From: Tyto alba
Lineage: Eukaryota > Chordata > Aves > Strigiformes > Tytonidae
NCBI RefSeq assembly: GCF_018691265.1
Contig: NW_024881324.1
Span: 9,055,730-9,119,729, forward strand
Reading direction: 5' to 3'
DNA length: 64,000 nucleotides
Part shown: positions 1 through 12,952 of the stretch, piece after piece
How positions within the stretch are numbered: the stretch's first letter is position 1
Layout of the letters: the number at the start of each line of letters is the position of its first letter
Position numbers and translations under genes: made by a program
Notes under the pieces: generated by a model
What the model saw: the letters and a program-made list of their open reading frames with translations, nothing else
The model's database searches: none
What the model was told of the DNA's origin: nothing

Positions 1-3000
1 TTCCTTTCCAACATAAGCATCCAGGGTCAACATGCCTGGCAGGCTGCAAACAAACCTGGAGTAAATATGAATGAACAAGTTGCTCAGAATAGTGTTCTGC
101 TACAAAGGGCTTGTGATCCCTTTTAACTAACATACCAGTAGCAGCAGCCTTTCCTTTTGAATGCACACTCCAAACAGAATACGGAAAAAACCCTCCCCTC
201 TAGGAGAGCTTAATTTACATTCTCTTCCTGCTGCTGCTGCCACCAATGTTATCATCTTTGAGAGAAGCATTGTCAGGCTACTAGATACTGTTAGGGTCAC
301 TGTGGGTGCAGCAAACCAGCTCACCAGTGATGCTCACTGCATCACTGTTGTGCAGCAGCACAACAAAGCAGCAGTGAAACGGGGGAGAGGCAGAAGAGCA
401 GCAGAAGAAATATTCTCACAGGAATGGGACACCTGTGTTTTGGTCAGCTTCACCCCAGACACAATTTGCAAATACTGGAGCAGCTTTCATGCCATGCTAT
501 CAACCTGGGAAGACTGGGCTTGGCTCCCAATGGTTCTCCGTTTCACTGGAAGTCTCTTGGACCGAAGAGTACTGCAATCAAGGACCTGAAGTTTCTCCAG
601 GCGACACCAACAAGTTAAAAATAAGAGCAACCATAAGCTACACTGTTGAACTACAGGAGATGCTTTGCTCTCATGGACCACACAGCAGTCACCCTGGTAC
701 TGTAAGCATTAACAAACGCATTCACCTGCTTTCCTTGCTGCCTTTACTCGCTCCAATGCACTAGTGCTGCCTGGACTCCTCTAACGCCAAATCATGAAAC
801 AAAGCTGACAGCGAAAAGCTGGGGCAGCAGTTAAAGTGACTGCCAAAGAGAAATCTGTTTGCTCAGGCAAAAGCTGTTCTCAGTCCAAACATGGGAGTCA
901 TAATCTTACAGCCATTTGCTTGGAAGACAATGAAGGGAAGGCAGAACAGACTGGGAAACTACAGCTTGCTGCAGTAAGAGAAGAGAACAATCTTTGTGCC
1001 CAGATTTCTTTGCTCTGCAGGGTAAGTTTTACAAAGCTGACAACCGGTAGAAACATGTAGTGGCCCCAGGCATCATGCCTGCCTATCAAAGACTTGGATT
1101 TTAGCCCTGGAGAAATTACAACTTCTCAGTTCTCTGGAAGCTATATCGGCTGAGAAGAAAGCAAGAGAGTAATGAATGACCTAACTAAAAATTATTTTAA
1201 TACACAGATTGCATACTGTAGGCCATAAACTTAGGGGTGTGGGGAGAACTGTGGTAAGACGGGGAGGAGGAAGACATCTTGTATTTGACAGGAACAGCGT
1301 AGCCACAGATTACAAAATGCAAGCAACCAGGGCTGCTACAGCAGCAAAGTCATCTATTGGAGTGGTAGGAGCTGGGCTGGCACACTGAATGGAAAGTATG
1401 GATCCAGCAGATAAACCCTGGAGACAAAGGAGGAGGAAGCTCAGCACTCCAGGCTGGAAAAGACAGTGGGGAAAAGACACGTTAGCAAGTTGTGAGTTGA
1501 GGAGCCAGCCAGCAGGAATGTGGAAAAAAGAGAGTTAAATCCAAGGAAGGTGCATAGACATGACTAAAAAGGCATTTGGCCCTGTGGCAGTCCCTGATCA
1601 CTGGTGGCTTATGGCCTCATTGCTGCACGTCCCTCTGAAGGGCTCGGAGCCACCTCGGCCACCTCTCTGCCGGGTGGCAGGGGCAAGCAGCCACGGCCCA
1701 GCTCTCAGGTGCTGTCCACAGGCTCCCACTCACACCCTGACCATAATGGGGGATCCCCCTCTGCCAGAACAGCTCGGTTGCTGCGTGCCACCGAGGCAGG
1801 TTTGCTGCCCGCACACTCAGAGGACGGCAGCTTCGGGGCCGGGAGAGGGGGGTGAGCTGACCTGACGTGCAGAAACACCTCCCACCGCCCGCTTCGCCTC
1901 TGCACAGGCACAACAGCTCTGCGGCATTTCTGCAACGTCCATTTTAATCCCATGCTCATCAGTTAAAATAAACTGCCAAACCAAAGGCCCAGAGTTATGG
2001 TCAGAGACTTTTTTTTGAAGCCCTGCAAGAGATCCATACTGTTTCAGCTTCCTCTCCCAAATGTCAGCCCTGAGCTGTTCTTGTCTGGCCAGCGGAAGCA
2101 TGTGACATGAAATAAAAGCCAGGAAATAAGACTTTCTGAATAAACATTTATTTGGTGAGAAATATTTCTGATTTTTGGCAGAGAAATGTCAGAAACCTGA
2201 AGCCCTATGTATAGCATGCCTACAGAGTGCAATTTCTATTTAAAGGGAAGCTGCAGCTGTCTGTAGCTCTTAATGAAGAATAATGCCTGGGAATAAATTA
2301 CTGCCATTTCTGAGAGACATTTCTCAAATGACAGTGATTCTTCCCTTTTTCCCCTCTCCCTATAAATACAGAGTGGCATGTACTGGGCAGTTGTTTGGAA
2401 GAATGGACACACGCAGTGCACTCTTTTGTCGGCAGCCTGGTAATTTCCGTCGAAAACCATGAAGTGGTTTAGCATACGGATACCAAAGCGATTCAAAAGC
2501 AAAGACGTACAGAAACATTAAGGCTGCATGTGTCAAAACTTCCCGTTGCTCTTCCGAGGTGTGCAACGCTCATCGCTGTTTGAACAGCCACGGGGCATCA
2601 CTTCCAACCGCGCCACAAACCCGGCGTTGAGGCTTAAGGCGAGGGAGGCGGCCGCTCACAGAAAAACTGCTGTAAAAGGCTCTCTAAGGTTCAATTTTCA
2701 GCACTTGTGGATGCCTCCTCTCCGAGGGGCTGCCGCGGGCGGAGAAGGTGATGCTCTGGGGAGAGGGTGTGCCTGGGCTGCCGCCAGCCCGGCCTGGCGG
2801 CTCAGGAAGCGGCACTGACATCAGCTCCAGGAGCTGTCGCTCCCAGCCCCACCGCAGGTCCAGGTGCCAGGAAAAACAGCCAGTGGCTGGAGGAGGAGTA
2901 CGGATGAGATAGGACCAGGGTGAAGGGAGTGAGGAGAGGGCCAAGGAGTGGAGAAAGGAGGCGACAGCTTAAAAATGGGATGGGACCGGTGCAGTCCCCG

Positions 3001-3224
3001 AGACCCTCCCCGGGGTCAGCCCTTACAGCGGCAGGTTCCCACCAGAGGCAGGCACGGAAAGCCTGTCGGAGCGGGGATGTTTACTATCCTGCCATCTGCA
3101 GTTTGCCCCAAAGAACAGTTATAGATATGAGATCAACTGAAGACGTTTCAGTTATTGACACATACTGGATTTAGAGATTTATTTTCCATTTCCCATAAAC
3201 TGTGCCAGAGGTTTTCGCATAAGC

Positions 3225-3226
<2 letters not shown>
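1..3226. other. Single-copy non-coding sequence, left flank
   Basis: I see no supportable gene here. A 142-codon plus-strand open frame at 161-589 runs through CAG/GCA-rich DNA and has no recognisable domain, signal peptide or repeat structure. A consensus splice donor (CAGG|GTAAGT) lies at 1021/1022 but has no convincing partner acceptor. GC and CpG rise around 1640-1890 and again at 2565-3080, which is listed separately. The remainder is AT-rich unique sequence with no recognisable mobile element. Confidence 0.6.
2565..3080. promoter_or_regulatory. Possible small CpG island
   Basis: By eye this stretch holds about thirty CpG dinucleotides in about 515 bp, including a NotI-like GCGGCCGC core near 2650. 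It stands out from AT-rich flanks where CpG is scarce. Unmethylated CpG islands usually mark vertebrate promoters, so an undetected transcription start is possible. I see no TATA box, no clear first exon and no long open frame leading out of it. A GC-rich intronic patch is an equally good explanation. Confidence 0.3.

Positions 3227-3258
<32 letters not shown>
3227..3258. repeat. Poly(A) homopolymer, 32 bases
   Basis: An uninterrupted run of 32 A residues. Such runs can be the tail of a retrotransposed copy, but the sequence to the left has no recognisable retrocopy or LINE 3' end. I treat it as a simple homopolymer. The exact length is prone to sequencing error. Confidence 0.95.
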
Positions 3259-3260
<2 letters not shown>

Positions 3261-4545
3261 TGAAGAAAAGCCTGCGAGTGAGGAACATGAAGAGTTTATT
3301 CATTGCTCCTGTCAGAATGTGTTTGTGCTTGTGCGGCTAGCACTCCAAAAAAGCTGCAGCATATGTTTTCAGGATGGAAAAAACCCATCAGGATACCTAA
3401 ACCCTACCAGAAAATTACAAAAACGTATGCTGGAGGTACCTCCTGTGAGAGCAAAGGAGCCTCTCCTTGCTTTGTGTTTACTCCTCACTAAGTGAAATAA
3501 TGTTCCTCCTTAACGAATCCTCCTGATATCCCTTTTTCTCTCTTCAAAAGAAGAATATGGACTTGATTTGTACAAGCTCTGCTATTCCAGAAATGTGCTT
3601 CATCCGAATGAGGAGAGCAGGAGTAAGCAGGCAAGAAATTCTTACTGTTTAGTAAACAGGCAGTTTCTAGGCGGATACAAGACACTGGTCCCAATTTACT
3701 GCCCCCCTCCCTCCTCACACCCCCCTTCTTCTGAAATTTGCCTGGGTGGCAGGAGGAGGCGGCGGAAGGGATGAGAACAGCGACCGCTCGCAATGGGAAA
3801 GGTCAGATCGCTTTCCGCACATCTTAACGTGACAACACCCTGCAAATACTCAGGGAAGAGAGAGAAGTATTCTTCAGTAAAATCACTGTATGCCAGCATT
3901 TCCTTTCAGCAGAAACACCATCCCTCCTCATCTCTGGTATTCTTGTCTCCCCGGGAGATTAAAGGAAAGAGAGGAGGGGAGAGGAGGAGTCTGGCCAACC
4001 TCCTCCTTCTTGCAGCACTGTCCTGCAAGTAGAAGCCAGGTGACAAAATACACTCTCAAGGAACTTCTGAAGAGCTCTCCACCAGCTATGAGCAACTGCC
4101 CAAAAGAAACCGGTCCTGTGTGCCAGGGTGAGAGCCGTTCTGAAGAGCACTTTCTTTCCATCTGTACCTGGTGAGAAAAGCACTGCTTTTTCTGCATCAG
4201 CCCAGGCCTCAGGACAGTAACTCAGGGTTTTGGCACTGCAGTAGCAGACCACTGCACTGTACTTTAAGTGGGCTCATTTTAAACCATTTAGGACAGGAGC
4301 AAATGTAATAATCACACCGACAGCACCTTCAACAGATACTCCATCCGCTGTGAGGGCTGACAATCACCTCCTTCTCTCATGCAGTTTATCTGGCTGACCT
4401 GGCACACTACATGCCTTAGAGGACCCAAGAAATGCTCTCCTTGGCATGAGGTGGTGCTGCTGTTGCAATCAGTGGAGGTGATTGCAACATCTTGAACAAA
4501 CATCTCCTGTTATCCCAACAGCTCTGTATGCTAGGACAGTTTTTT

Positions 4546-4570
4546 ATGATTATGATTATTATTATTATTT
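4546..4570. repeat. (ATT)n microsatellite, short
   Basis: About 25 bp of GATTAT followed by ATT trinucleotide units. It is a simple repeat of no evident function and could be polymorphic in copy number. Confidence 0.9.
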
Positions 4571-7500
4571 AAGGCTGCCCCCCTGGGCTCTAGTATGTCA
4601 GTGTGAAAAGTAAGCCCTTGTGGTTTCAAAGAAGTCTTTCAAAGTGTGGGAATAAGGTGATATGGCCATGTCTGCGTGGATACAGAGACAGGGAGTGAGG
4701 AGCTCCAGGTCTCAGAGGCCCCTTATTCATCTTAATGAGTTACTAACTTGGCAGCTTAGTGGTACTAGTAACTAACAACTCCAAATGTCAGCACTGTTAA
4801 CTATTTCACTGTAGATCAAAGCATGTGGGAAAGAGGAGAGATGATGAAGATTTTTCAGTGCCTTCTCTAACATTTATTTTCCAAGCAGGTCTTGGGAAAG
4901 CAGCACTGCTTAGACTCTGTCTCAATTTGCTCCCCAAAGCCTAAACCCAAAGAGAAAAGTTGGAGGGCATCCAACTTTCAGGGAGCTAGAAGGCATGCCC
5001 AGCAGTCAGAAAATATATACTTACTAAATTGATGATAAGTGCAAAAACTAATTTGCTCCAACTGGAAGAATCTGCAGCTGTTTTATCACTACTAACATCT
5101 TGAAGGACAACTGCATACTTTGGACATAAGGATTTAAATACTAACTTACCTAATTTTGAAATTCCCAAGGTTACTTCTTAAGACAAAAATAAGGATTACT
5201 CTCAAACTTGGCAGGCTGAGTATTCTTGTTTTCCTCTGTTTGTGAGGATGTTTACATTTCATCTGCGCATTTCCCCATTTCAACCCAGAAAAGCAGTGGG
5301 CTTCATGAGAAAAACAATGAACATAAAAATATTTATGCCTTCTCTATAGCCATACCTCATGAAAAGAGTTTCCTTTATTAAATGCCACAGCTGAATCAGG
5401 CTCTTGCTTATGTGACTGTGTTTCCCTCTGAAAGGTACGTTACTCCAATTCCCATGAACACAAATCTCTGAGAGGAGCATTTGTATTGAAAATACTCAAA
5501 TTCATCAAACTGATCAAAGCAATAGGAGTTTGGAATAACAGGCACAAATAACCACACTTGCATTCCTCTAATTTGAAAGTGACCAAATAATTTCAACCAT
5601 TGTATGAGCATGTATAAAACTCCTGAGTCAGACCTGTAGATCATTGAACTGTTATCCGTAATATTTTTCATTCTTGTTAGGCTACACAGTCACAAGGCCT
5701 TCAAATGCAGGCTTAAATACTTAACTAAAGAGCGATAGTAATGTGTTAAATAACTGTAGCAGCCCAAGGAGAAGAAACGCAGCATCTTTACTTAGATATT
5801 CTGCACTTGAAGACATTGAAGGAAAGAAAAAAGAGAGAGGGAAAGAAATTCAAGTCTGGCTTTGCAGCCCAACCCAAACACACCTGCCCTTGGTTTCAGC
5901 AGAGCAAAAATATGCTCAGTACATCACAGGGACAGGAGCAAACACCACAGAGCAGATACTGCCCCCCCAAAATACACATTTGCAAGTACGTGTTATTGCT
6001 GCTAGGAACTCACAACATTCACTATGTTCTTCTTCGTGGAATTCTGGATTATCCTTTAGCATGAAGATTTTTCAGAAACTGCCGGATTGCTCACAGGTCC
6101 TCACTGGCTTTCCTCTTTCAAATAAAGTAAGATAGAGCTGTAAAAGAAAAGCAAAACAAAGTAAGAAAGGAAAGCAAGGAATAAAAAGAGGAAAATCCAC
6201 AGAGCTGTTCAGCAAATGAACAATTGATTCCTACATCTCCTTGAAGCAAATGCATTTTTAATGAGGTCCCTGGATGGAGATTCCAGTACAGAGTGAGTGT
6301 ACGTCAAACACTGATTTGGACAGAAAGAGTCATTTGCTCTCTACTTATTACCAACAATTAAAACCCAGTTCAGAGTTGCTGAGGCAGATACATAATTAAA
6401 ATAGTTCTTGGATACTTCTGTTACCATAACAAGAGGAAGAAAAAACTACTTGGGGTTCTTGTTTTGAAAAGTGTCTGCAAACAAAGTGCATGGTGTGCAG
6501 AGAGATCCACACAGGAAGATTTTTGTTCTCAATGAACTCCCCCTCTAAGGGGATGCAAACACTTGTCTATTTTTGTGGTTATCCGTAATATTGCAACAGA
6601 AGAGTACTGAAACCAAAATACACACAAACTTTCTATTTCTCAGTAGGAAGTATTTTTCTAATCTGAGATTTTTAATATCGAGTGGTTCTTTCATACTTAT
6701 TTTTTGACCGATTTTCTTTGTGGACCAACGCTGAATTTTTCTGACCTATTGTACAAGGTATCTGACTATTCTCAGCCTTTTTACTGGGGTCTGGGAAAAC
6801 TGTCATTCTTCATTTTTATGTGAACCCCACACTGAATACTTAAATAGAGTGTTTATTTCCACAGGGCCTGACCTGAACACTTTTTTCCTTCAGCCAGGTT
6901 CTCGTGGTCTACTTGTGTTTCCTAAATTCTTAGTTTTACTTTGTGCCATGAACCTTTCCTATCTCCTTGACATAACGCTTCTAAAACATTTCACGTGTAA
7001 TTTCAGGATTCATGCACATGGATCCCACCCCATCAGTGCTATGGTGGAATCCACATCCCCAAACTGAAAACATGCAGGACAAAAGTCTACACCTGAGACA
7101 GTGCGAGATCTCTCTACTTTCAGTGGAGGAAACTAGGCAATCTGGAAAATGATTAATTTGACCTATCTGAAGCATCTCCTTTAGGACAGAATGAATCACT
7201 CTCTAGAAAGGTCTGCTTCTCTCCCTCCATAAAGTGAGTCTAGACACTGAGCTCAGATTAGGTGGCTACAGATGAATGCAGATGAATCTTACCCTACGTG
7301 AAGGCAGGAAACAAGCCAGACGGACAAGAGCAGTTTGTGGGTGAAGAGCAGGGGGAAGGCAATGCAATGATAACTATTCAAAAAAGATTACAGCCCTGAG
7401 ACAGTCTGGTTTAGTTGAACATACAAAGCAACAAGAAGAAAACCTTCCAAAACCCAAACCAATATTCACCCAACTGACCCAGCTTTCGTGTAAGACTACT

Positions 7501-8389
7501 CCTGGCTTTACTGGCTGAGTCCAAGCCCTCCCAGAGCAGTGTCCGTGAACCAGCGTCCAGCTGGTTGGGACTCTCCAAGGGGCACTGGCAATGATGATGA
7601 TGACCACTAGTCTCAGCTACATGCATCTCTGTCATCTCCCTGATGGGCTGTGGCAATGCAAGACACCAGCCACAAAAGTCTTCCCAGCTTAAGAAACTCT
7701 GAGCGGGAAGTACAGCTCCTGTGGGACAGAGGCACTGCAACCTCAAGATCCTTCAGACAGATACCCAGGCCCTGGCCACACTTTCAGGACTTTGGTAAAC
7801 AGCTTCTCTCCTCTACTAAAATGGGACTCTGCTGCCTATCTGACAGAGAAGCACACTGTCAGACATGATCTCACAAGCTTTTTAACTTAGAAAGCAGACC
7901 AAAAATAAATAAAAAAAACCCAAACCTAATTTTAAGTTAACCCTCAAAATTTTGCTTAACCCAATAGTATTTTTTTCAAGCTATGTATTTTTTCTTTAAA
8001 TTATGTGAATCTGAAGATTGAAAGAAAAAACAACCCCCCAAGCTCAAAAACATTTTTTTTCTAGATGTTCAAATGAAACATTTCAGCATTTTCAAAATAA
8101 TTTCTGTTTTTTTCCCCAATAATTTGGCAATCCAAAAATCTCCTAAAAATTCCATTTCTTATTGTCATTCAACATTCAGGAGAACCTGAACATGGAGTTC
8201 AAAGGACTGCAAGAAAATCTTTAACATTTCTGCCAGAATTAGACAGCTTCCAATTATTTTCAGTAAGAGTAGGGAAGTCTACTTCATGCGCACCTTGTCT
8301 CCCGTATCAGATTCTGCAGCTCCTGCTTGCGTGGGCTCCTCAAAGCCTCCCTGGAGAATCAGCCACGCATAGCACTGGGCTGAAACCCA

Positions 8390-8445
8390 CCACACTCAGT
8401 GGAAGTCCTTCCACTAATTTCACTAGGTGGGATTAGGGTTTGGAT
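8390..8445. repeat. Ancient amniote repeat relic (probable)
   Basis: A short segment contains two near-copies of a CAGTGGAAGTC / CCACTAATTTCACT motif followed by GGGATTAGG. This resembles a motif (variants of CATTGAAGTCAATGGGAG) that I recall as widespread in old reptile and bird repeats. The assignment is from memory and the family name is not certain. Confidence 0.35.
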
Positions 8446-9918
8446 TCTGTTCAAGTTAAACAAGGCTCTTGGTTGCCTATACCGGTCACTGAAACGGGAG
8501 GCAAGCGTTGCGTGCTAACTACGCAGTTATCTCGCTATCAGTCTGGAATTTATCTTGCAGACCCCTGCCAGCACGTGGTGCTCTGCGGCAAGTACCCTTC
8601 TCCATGCACACAGGAAAGATGACACAAAGCAAGGCAGCCTACTCCTCAGGGAAGAAAGGGCAAGAGATCTTGTATTTACCGTAGGGTGCCTTTGCACCAC
8701 GCACACAGCCAGTTATTATGGGCAGATGATGCGCTGTAAATTCACAAGCTAGTTTAATCTGCTACAACTTGCTCACTTGACCTTACCCGTAGGCACTTCT
8801 TTCTGTGATGGGCAAGGCACGCCTGCCTGCAAATGTTCCCAGACACTTTTATGCTTAAGATTTAAAGACGGCATGGTACAAACTTCAGAACACACAGGGA
8901 GATCCGCTGCTTCTCGAAGCACAATCCTTGCCTGAAGAGCAGAGCACTCATTCCCTACCTGGGATGATCTTTTTGCTATGCAGACCTGTTGGGCTGTGAT
9001 GAAATGCTCTTCATCAAACATGTAAAAGAGTCGTAACTTGGAGGGACTATCAAGAAAGGCCAGATTGTAGTACAACTAGGTTTTAATCGGGCTTTGCAAT
9101 TGATGTTTCAACATGATCAATGAATCATTATCACATACAGCTACCGATCACGTCTTGGCTATAAATGGGAAGTGTTATGTAAAGAAGCTGTTTTTCATGG
9201 TCCCACAGCATTACGGTTATTCAAATATTACAGCATAGCCCTGCCTTTGAGTGCTAAATAGGCCACTGAGTTGACAGATTAGAAGTAATTGAGAGATGAA
9301 CAGATCTCAAATCAAAGAACTTGGAAGTACTTCTTGGGAGTATTTAGATACTAAAATTGGACCCCAGGGCAATCAACAAATAAGAACCACAGTACAAGTG
9401 AGCAACTGCAAATTGGCAAAACTGAACACCAGAAGTCAGCTCTGTGCAATACCCTGTATTTATTCCAAAAAAAGGTCATGCTCTCCATCTTGCTTTGAAG
9501 AGCAGGCAGTGAGAGATCACCATTTTTCTAGTCCTTTCCTGCAGGTTTTTAATTGCCACTGCTTGCTCTCTTGCATCACGTAATTTGGTTTTCCTAATTC
9601 ACAAATCAGCATAAGCTAATAAAACTGTTTAAGAGACAGCAGCGTTGTTCCCAAGTTGTTTCGTTGTTCGCTATTATCCCACAACTAATCCTTCAACTCA
9701 AATAAAACTGTAATTCATTTCCTCCTTTATTCTCCCTTTGCATGAAATAGTTTTAGACAGGTTCAATCCTGCCCCACCAAAAATGGGAAAGGTGAGGTTG
9801 TATCTTCCTGGAGCAAGTGTGATTTCAATTACCTAATGTGCATATCATCTATCATGTTAGGAAAAAACTTCTAAATAATTTTCAACAGGTTTAGCTGATT
9901 TTATACATACAGAAATGG

Positions 9919-9946
9919 AAAAAACAAAACAAAACAAAACAAAACA
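9919..9946. repeat. (AAAAC)n microsatellite
   Basis: Five consecutive AAAAC units at 9921-9945, preceded by A-rich sequence. Confidence 0.95.
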
Positions 9947-12660
9947 CAAACCATCCAAGAATTAACTGTCTTTTATATTTCAAGGTAATAAAAGCTTCTC
10001 CATGCCAAACTTTACCCATCTGAAAAATCTCCTGACATTTTGTCTAGTGTACAAAGACTGCTCCTGATGGGGCTGAGTCATCTTTACATTAATTGTTCTG
10101 CTGGTGTAAAAAAGGCTTAAATCACAATTATGTCTACTTTCAGGCAAAGGTGAAAGAATGTCACCTTAGCACAAAAGAAGTTTAATTTGCATAAAAAAGG
10201 CAGGTATTACTGATTTCTGTTTAGCATCCATTGCTCATCTGAAGCTTGATTCTCCACACCTTTGCCAGGTAAACAAGTACTTCCCATGGCTTTGCATGTG
10301 GTCCATAGTGAAATGCCCTATTTCACAAGGTGTTACACCCCCTTTGTGCAGGGTGAATAACTGTATCTGGGTGCAAGGGAATAGTAAATCAAGTTGTCAG
10401 CACTTTGCATACCCTGCAGGTCCTAAACCAGAAAAACAACATGCAGATCATGGGGTTCAGACAAGAAAGCAATCCATCCTGCCTCAGTTTGTGGCAGGGG
10501 GCAGAAGGTGTACCTTACCTTCCCCAGCTCTGTGAACACATCCACAGGCTGTCCCAGCCCTGCACACCTTTTCTGTGTGAATGGCATTTCCAGTGCGAGT
10601 ACTTACTGGAAAAGCAAAGTGCTGCAGGATGGGAACATCTGTGTACAAACAGCAGACAGGACCAGCATGTGGGGCTGAAGGGGTACGGCTGCAGCTCACA
10701 TCCTCCAGTGGAGGAGCCACTACTGAAGATGACCAGTGATTCTGTGCAACTAGTGTTAACTGCTAGTCATCTAGAAATCTGTGTCCCAAGACTTAATCAT
10801 TAATCAAAAAACCCACGTTATTTATGATTATTTGATCCACAGCATGTATTTTTCCTGACTTAGGGCTCAGGCAAACCACCCCGTGTTTTAGCATCAACCT
10901 ATGCAAGCAAACTGGGAATGGGATTTTTCAGCCCTACTCACTGGACATCCGTCCTGCCAAAGCTGTTATCTGGAAACAATGGAAGCAACTTTGTTCCCAG
11001 AGCGGTCCCTGCTGCTCTCATTAGCCATTCCCTCACCTCAACTCCTTTGAACAAGCCATCAGAAAACAGATGAAGGCTCATCACCACAGGGGCAGTTGCA
11101 AATACAAAAACACGCATGCCAGCTCAGACTCACACCCTCCGTTTACACAATGTCTAATAGCAGTACAAACACAAATCTGACTAGGACCTCTAAGACATCA
11201 CATTTACACATATAACAGCAATCACAACCACGCTCCTTATTTGTACTTCAGTAATACCCAGTTTTTCCAGTGACACTTGAGGTTAAACTGTGCCTAGCCC
11301 TGTGCTTCACTTACTGTGCTTAGTTTACAAGTTCCACGAGATTTTTCCCCACAAAGAGTGCTGTGTGAGGTATTAAAAGAGCAAGTAAAGAAGTGGGCAG
11401 TGGGTGCAAGACACAAGACCAGCAGATCAGAAGAAAACTAACAGGAGCATGTCTAGGTTGTTTTGTCTAAGACGCAATAGTATAGAACTGGAAGAAGGAA
11501 AATACCTCGCAAATATTTCCTATCAGATGTCAATGACATATTTTTTAACAAAAATCCATTATTCCATTAACATCAGCACCCTCTATGTGCCACTTTCTCA
11601 TGGCTATCAAAATTGGAATAGTGGGAGGAGAAAGCAGGGATTTCAACACTGATTTACATTTCTCTTAGCATGACAACTTTCTTCATTCTCAGACAGAGGT
11701 TTTAAGTATATTTTTAAGTATAAACAACTCCATTGCCTACATGTTTGTAATACAGGTCTTCTGAGCAGAAGAAATTGGAAAAAGAATGCAAATGGTCCAT
11801 AATAATTCAGGCTCAGAGCCAGAAATGTTGGACTGAAACAAGCAATAAAAATAACCACTCTGGATGCTTCTGTTACATGACATAAATATTTTTATTTTTC
11901 TTTTGTGGAAGCTATTATGCAAAAAATGCAGCTCAGCTTTGACTTGAGACAATAAGCCTCCTGCATATTTCAAGAACTGAAGCACCCTTGTAACTTGTTA
12001 CAGATGAGAATGGGCTCAAGGACTAGGCCTTCATTAAACATACAGACATCTCACAGATTATGACCACAGCTCTAATGCAAACAGACGGTGTTGAAGGGGG
12101 AATTCAAACACTGTGAGTCTCAAAGCGTAGCTGCACCAAAACCAATCGGTGAGGTTCGGTTTATTTGCAATATTTTAACAAGACAAAGATAAACCACCCA
12201 AAGAAGATAGTTCTGTGGGTTGTAGCATTAACAAATACCAGCAAATAGACTTGATCTTTCGTGGCAGGAGTCGTCCCAGCGGATGCCCACTGTACCAAAT
12301 CCCTGGTGCCAGCAAGACTTGAGCCGGTGCCGCGGCTTTTGCCTCACGGGGCTCAGCCACGGGTTCCCACAGCTATTGGTCTGCCTACTTACAGAAAGCT
12401 TTCAGGGAGCAGCTTCTCTGTAGCCTCTACCCGTGCAGCAGGTTGGGCTGAGGAGGACCCGAGTAACACGAGCCGCCAGGCTGGGGACACGCACGTGGGT
12501 GCGGGCACAAACAAGGCCACCACGTGAGCCTGGCTTCCTTAGGAAGCCAGCCCAGGAACCCTCCTCAGCCTTCTCCCCGCTTCCAGCGCGGCCACGTCTG
12601 CTGCGCTGCTGATGCAACAGTGAAACACAGTGCTAGAAAACAAAGGTACTATTGACTAAC
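9947..12660. other. Single-copy non-coding sequence
   Basis: No gene is supportable. A 132-codon open frame at 10,405-10,803 has no recognisable domain. The segment 10,080-10,240 is AT-rich and ordered-looking (TTTAATTTGCATAAAAAAGG) and could be a conserved non-coding block. At 12,260-12,610 GC and CpG rise modestly, without a convincing promoter or open frame. Confidence 0.55.
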
Positions 12661-12674
12661 TTTTTTTTTTGCAG

Positions 12675-12735
12675 GATTAAGATGACTACGCTAACTTACA
12701 ACAAAGATTTCGACGATTTCAACACCGGGTGCTAA
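12675..12735 (+). other. Possible short exon after a strong 3' splice site
   Basis: A run of T residues ends in TTTTTTTTTTGCAG at 12,674, a textbook vertebrate splice acceptor. The next 61 bases include an ATG with A at -3 (12,682) and a 17-codon frame reading MTTLTYNKDFDDFNTGC, closed by TAA at 12,733-12,735. They contain several CpGs, unlike the AT-rich flanks. A moderate donor (CTAA|GTAACA) follows directly. It could be a non-coding exon, a terminal coding exon or chance. No protein family is recognised. Confidence 0.25.
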
Positions 12736-12908
12736 GTAACAGGAACACGGCTTGGCAATAAATCCAGAGATTACCTGTTGAAACATTAATGGCAAACACC
12801 TTTTGATGTGGGCTGCTTTATGTGGTGCAAAAGCCAGCACTGTAATTATGCATTTCCTTTCTATGAATCAAGTATTTAAAAGTAAAGTATTACTTGGGGG
12901 GGTGAGCA

Positions 12909-12952
12909 CGTGTGTGTGTGTGTATGTGCATGTGCGTGCGTGTGTGTGTGTG
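12909..12952. repeat. (GT)n microsatellite with variants
   Basis: An alternating GT tract of about 44 bp interrupted by GTATGTGCATGTGCGTGCG. It can adopt Z-DNA and is likely length-polymorphic. Confidence 0.95.

Larger units (their letters stand above)
3259..9918. other. Single-copy non-coding sequence
   Basis: No gene is supportable. The interval contains an ATT-rich microsatellite (4546-4570), a probable ancient repeat relic (8390-8445) and a minus-strand open segment (8787-9080) that is discussed as a finding. Consensus splice donors on the minus strand (GTAAGT, read from ACTTAC) occur at about 5027-5032 and 5145-5150, but no acceptors of comparable quality pair with them. Sequence around 7900-8160 is A/T-rich with many short A and T runs. 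Confidence 0.6.

Noticed and set aside
340..420. Possible CAG trinucleotide repeat
   Set aside because: The CAG units are scattered and not tandem, so it is not a microsatellite.
161..589. 142-codon plus-strand open frame
   Set aside because: It runs through CAG/GCA-rich DNA, and no domain, splice context or composition suggests a real protein.
5244..5258. Minus-strand TGTAAACATCCTC, identical to the 5' part of miR-30
   Set aside because: The rest of the mature sequence and the hairpin partner arm are absent, so a short chance match is more likely.
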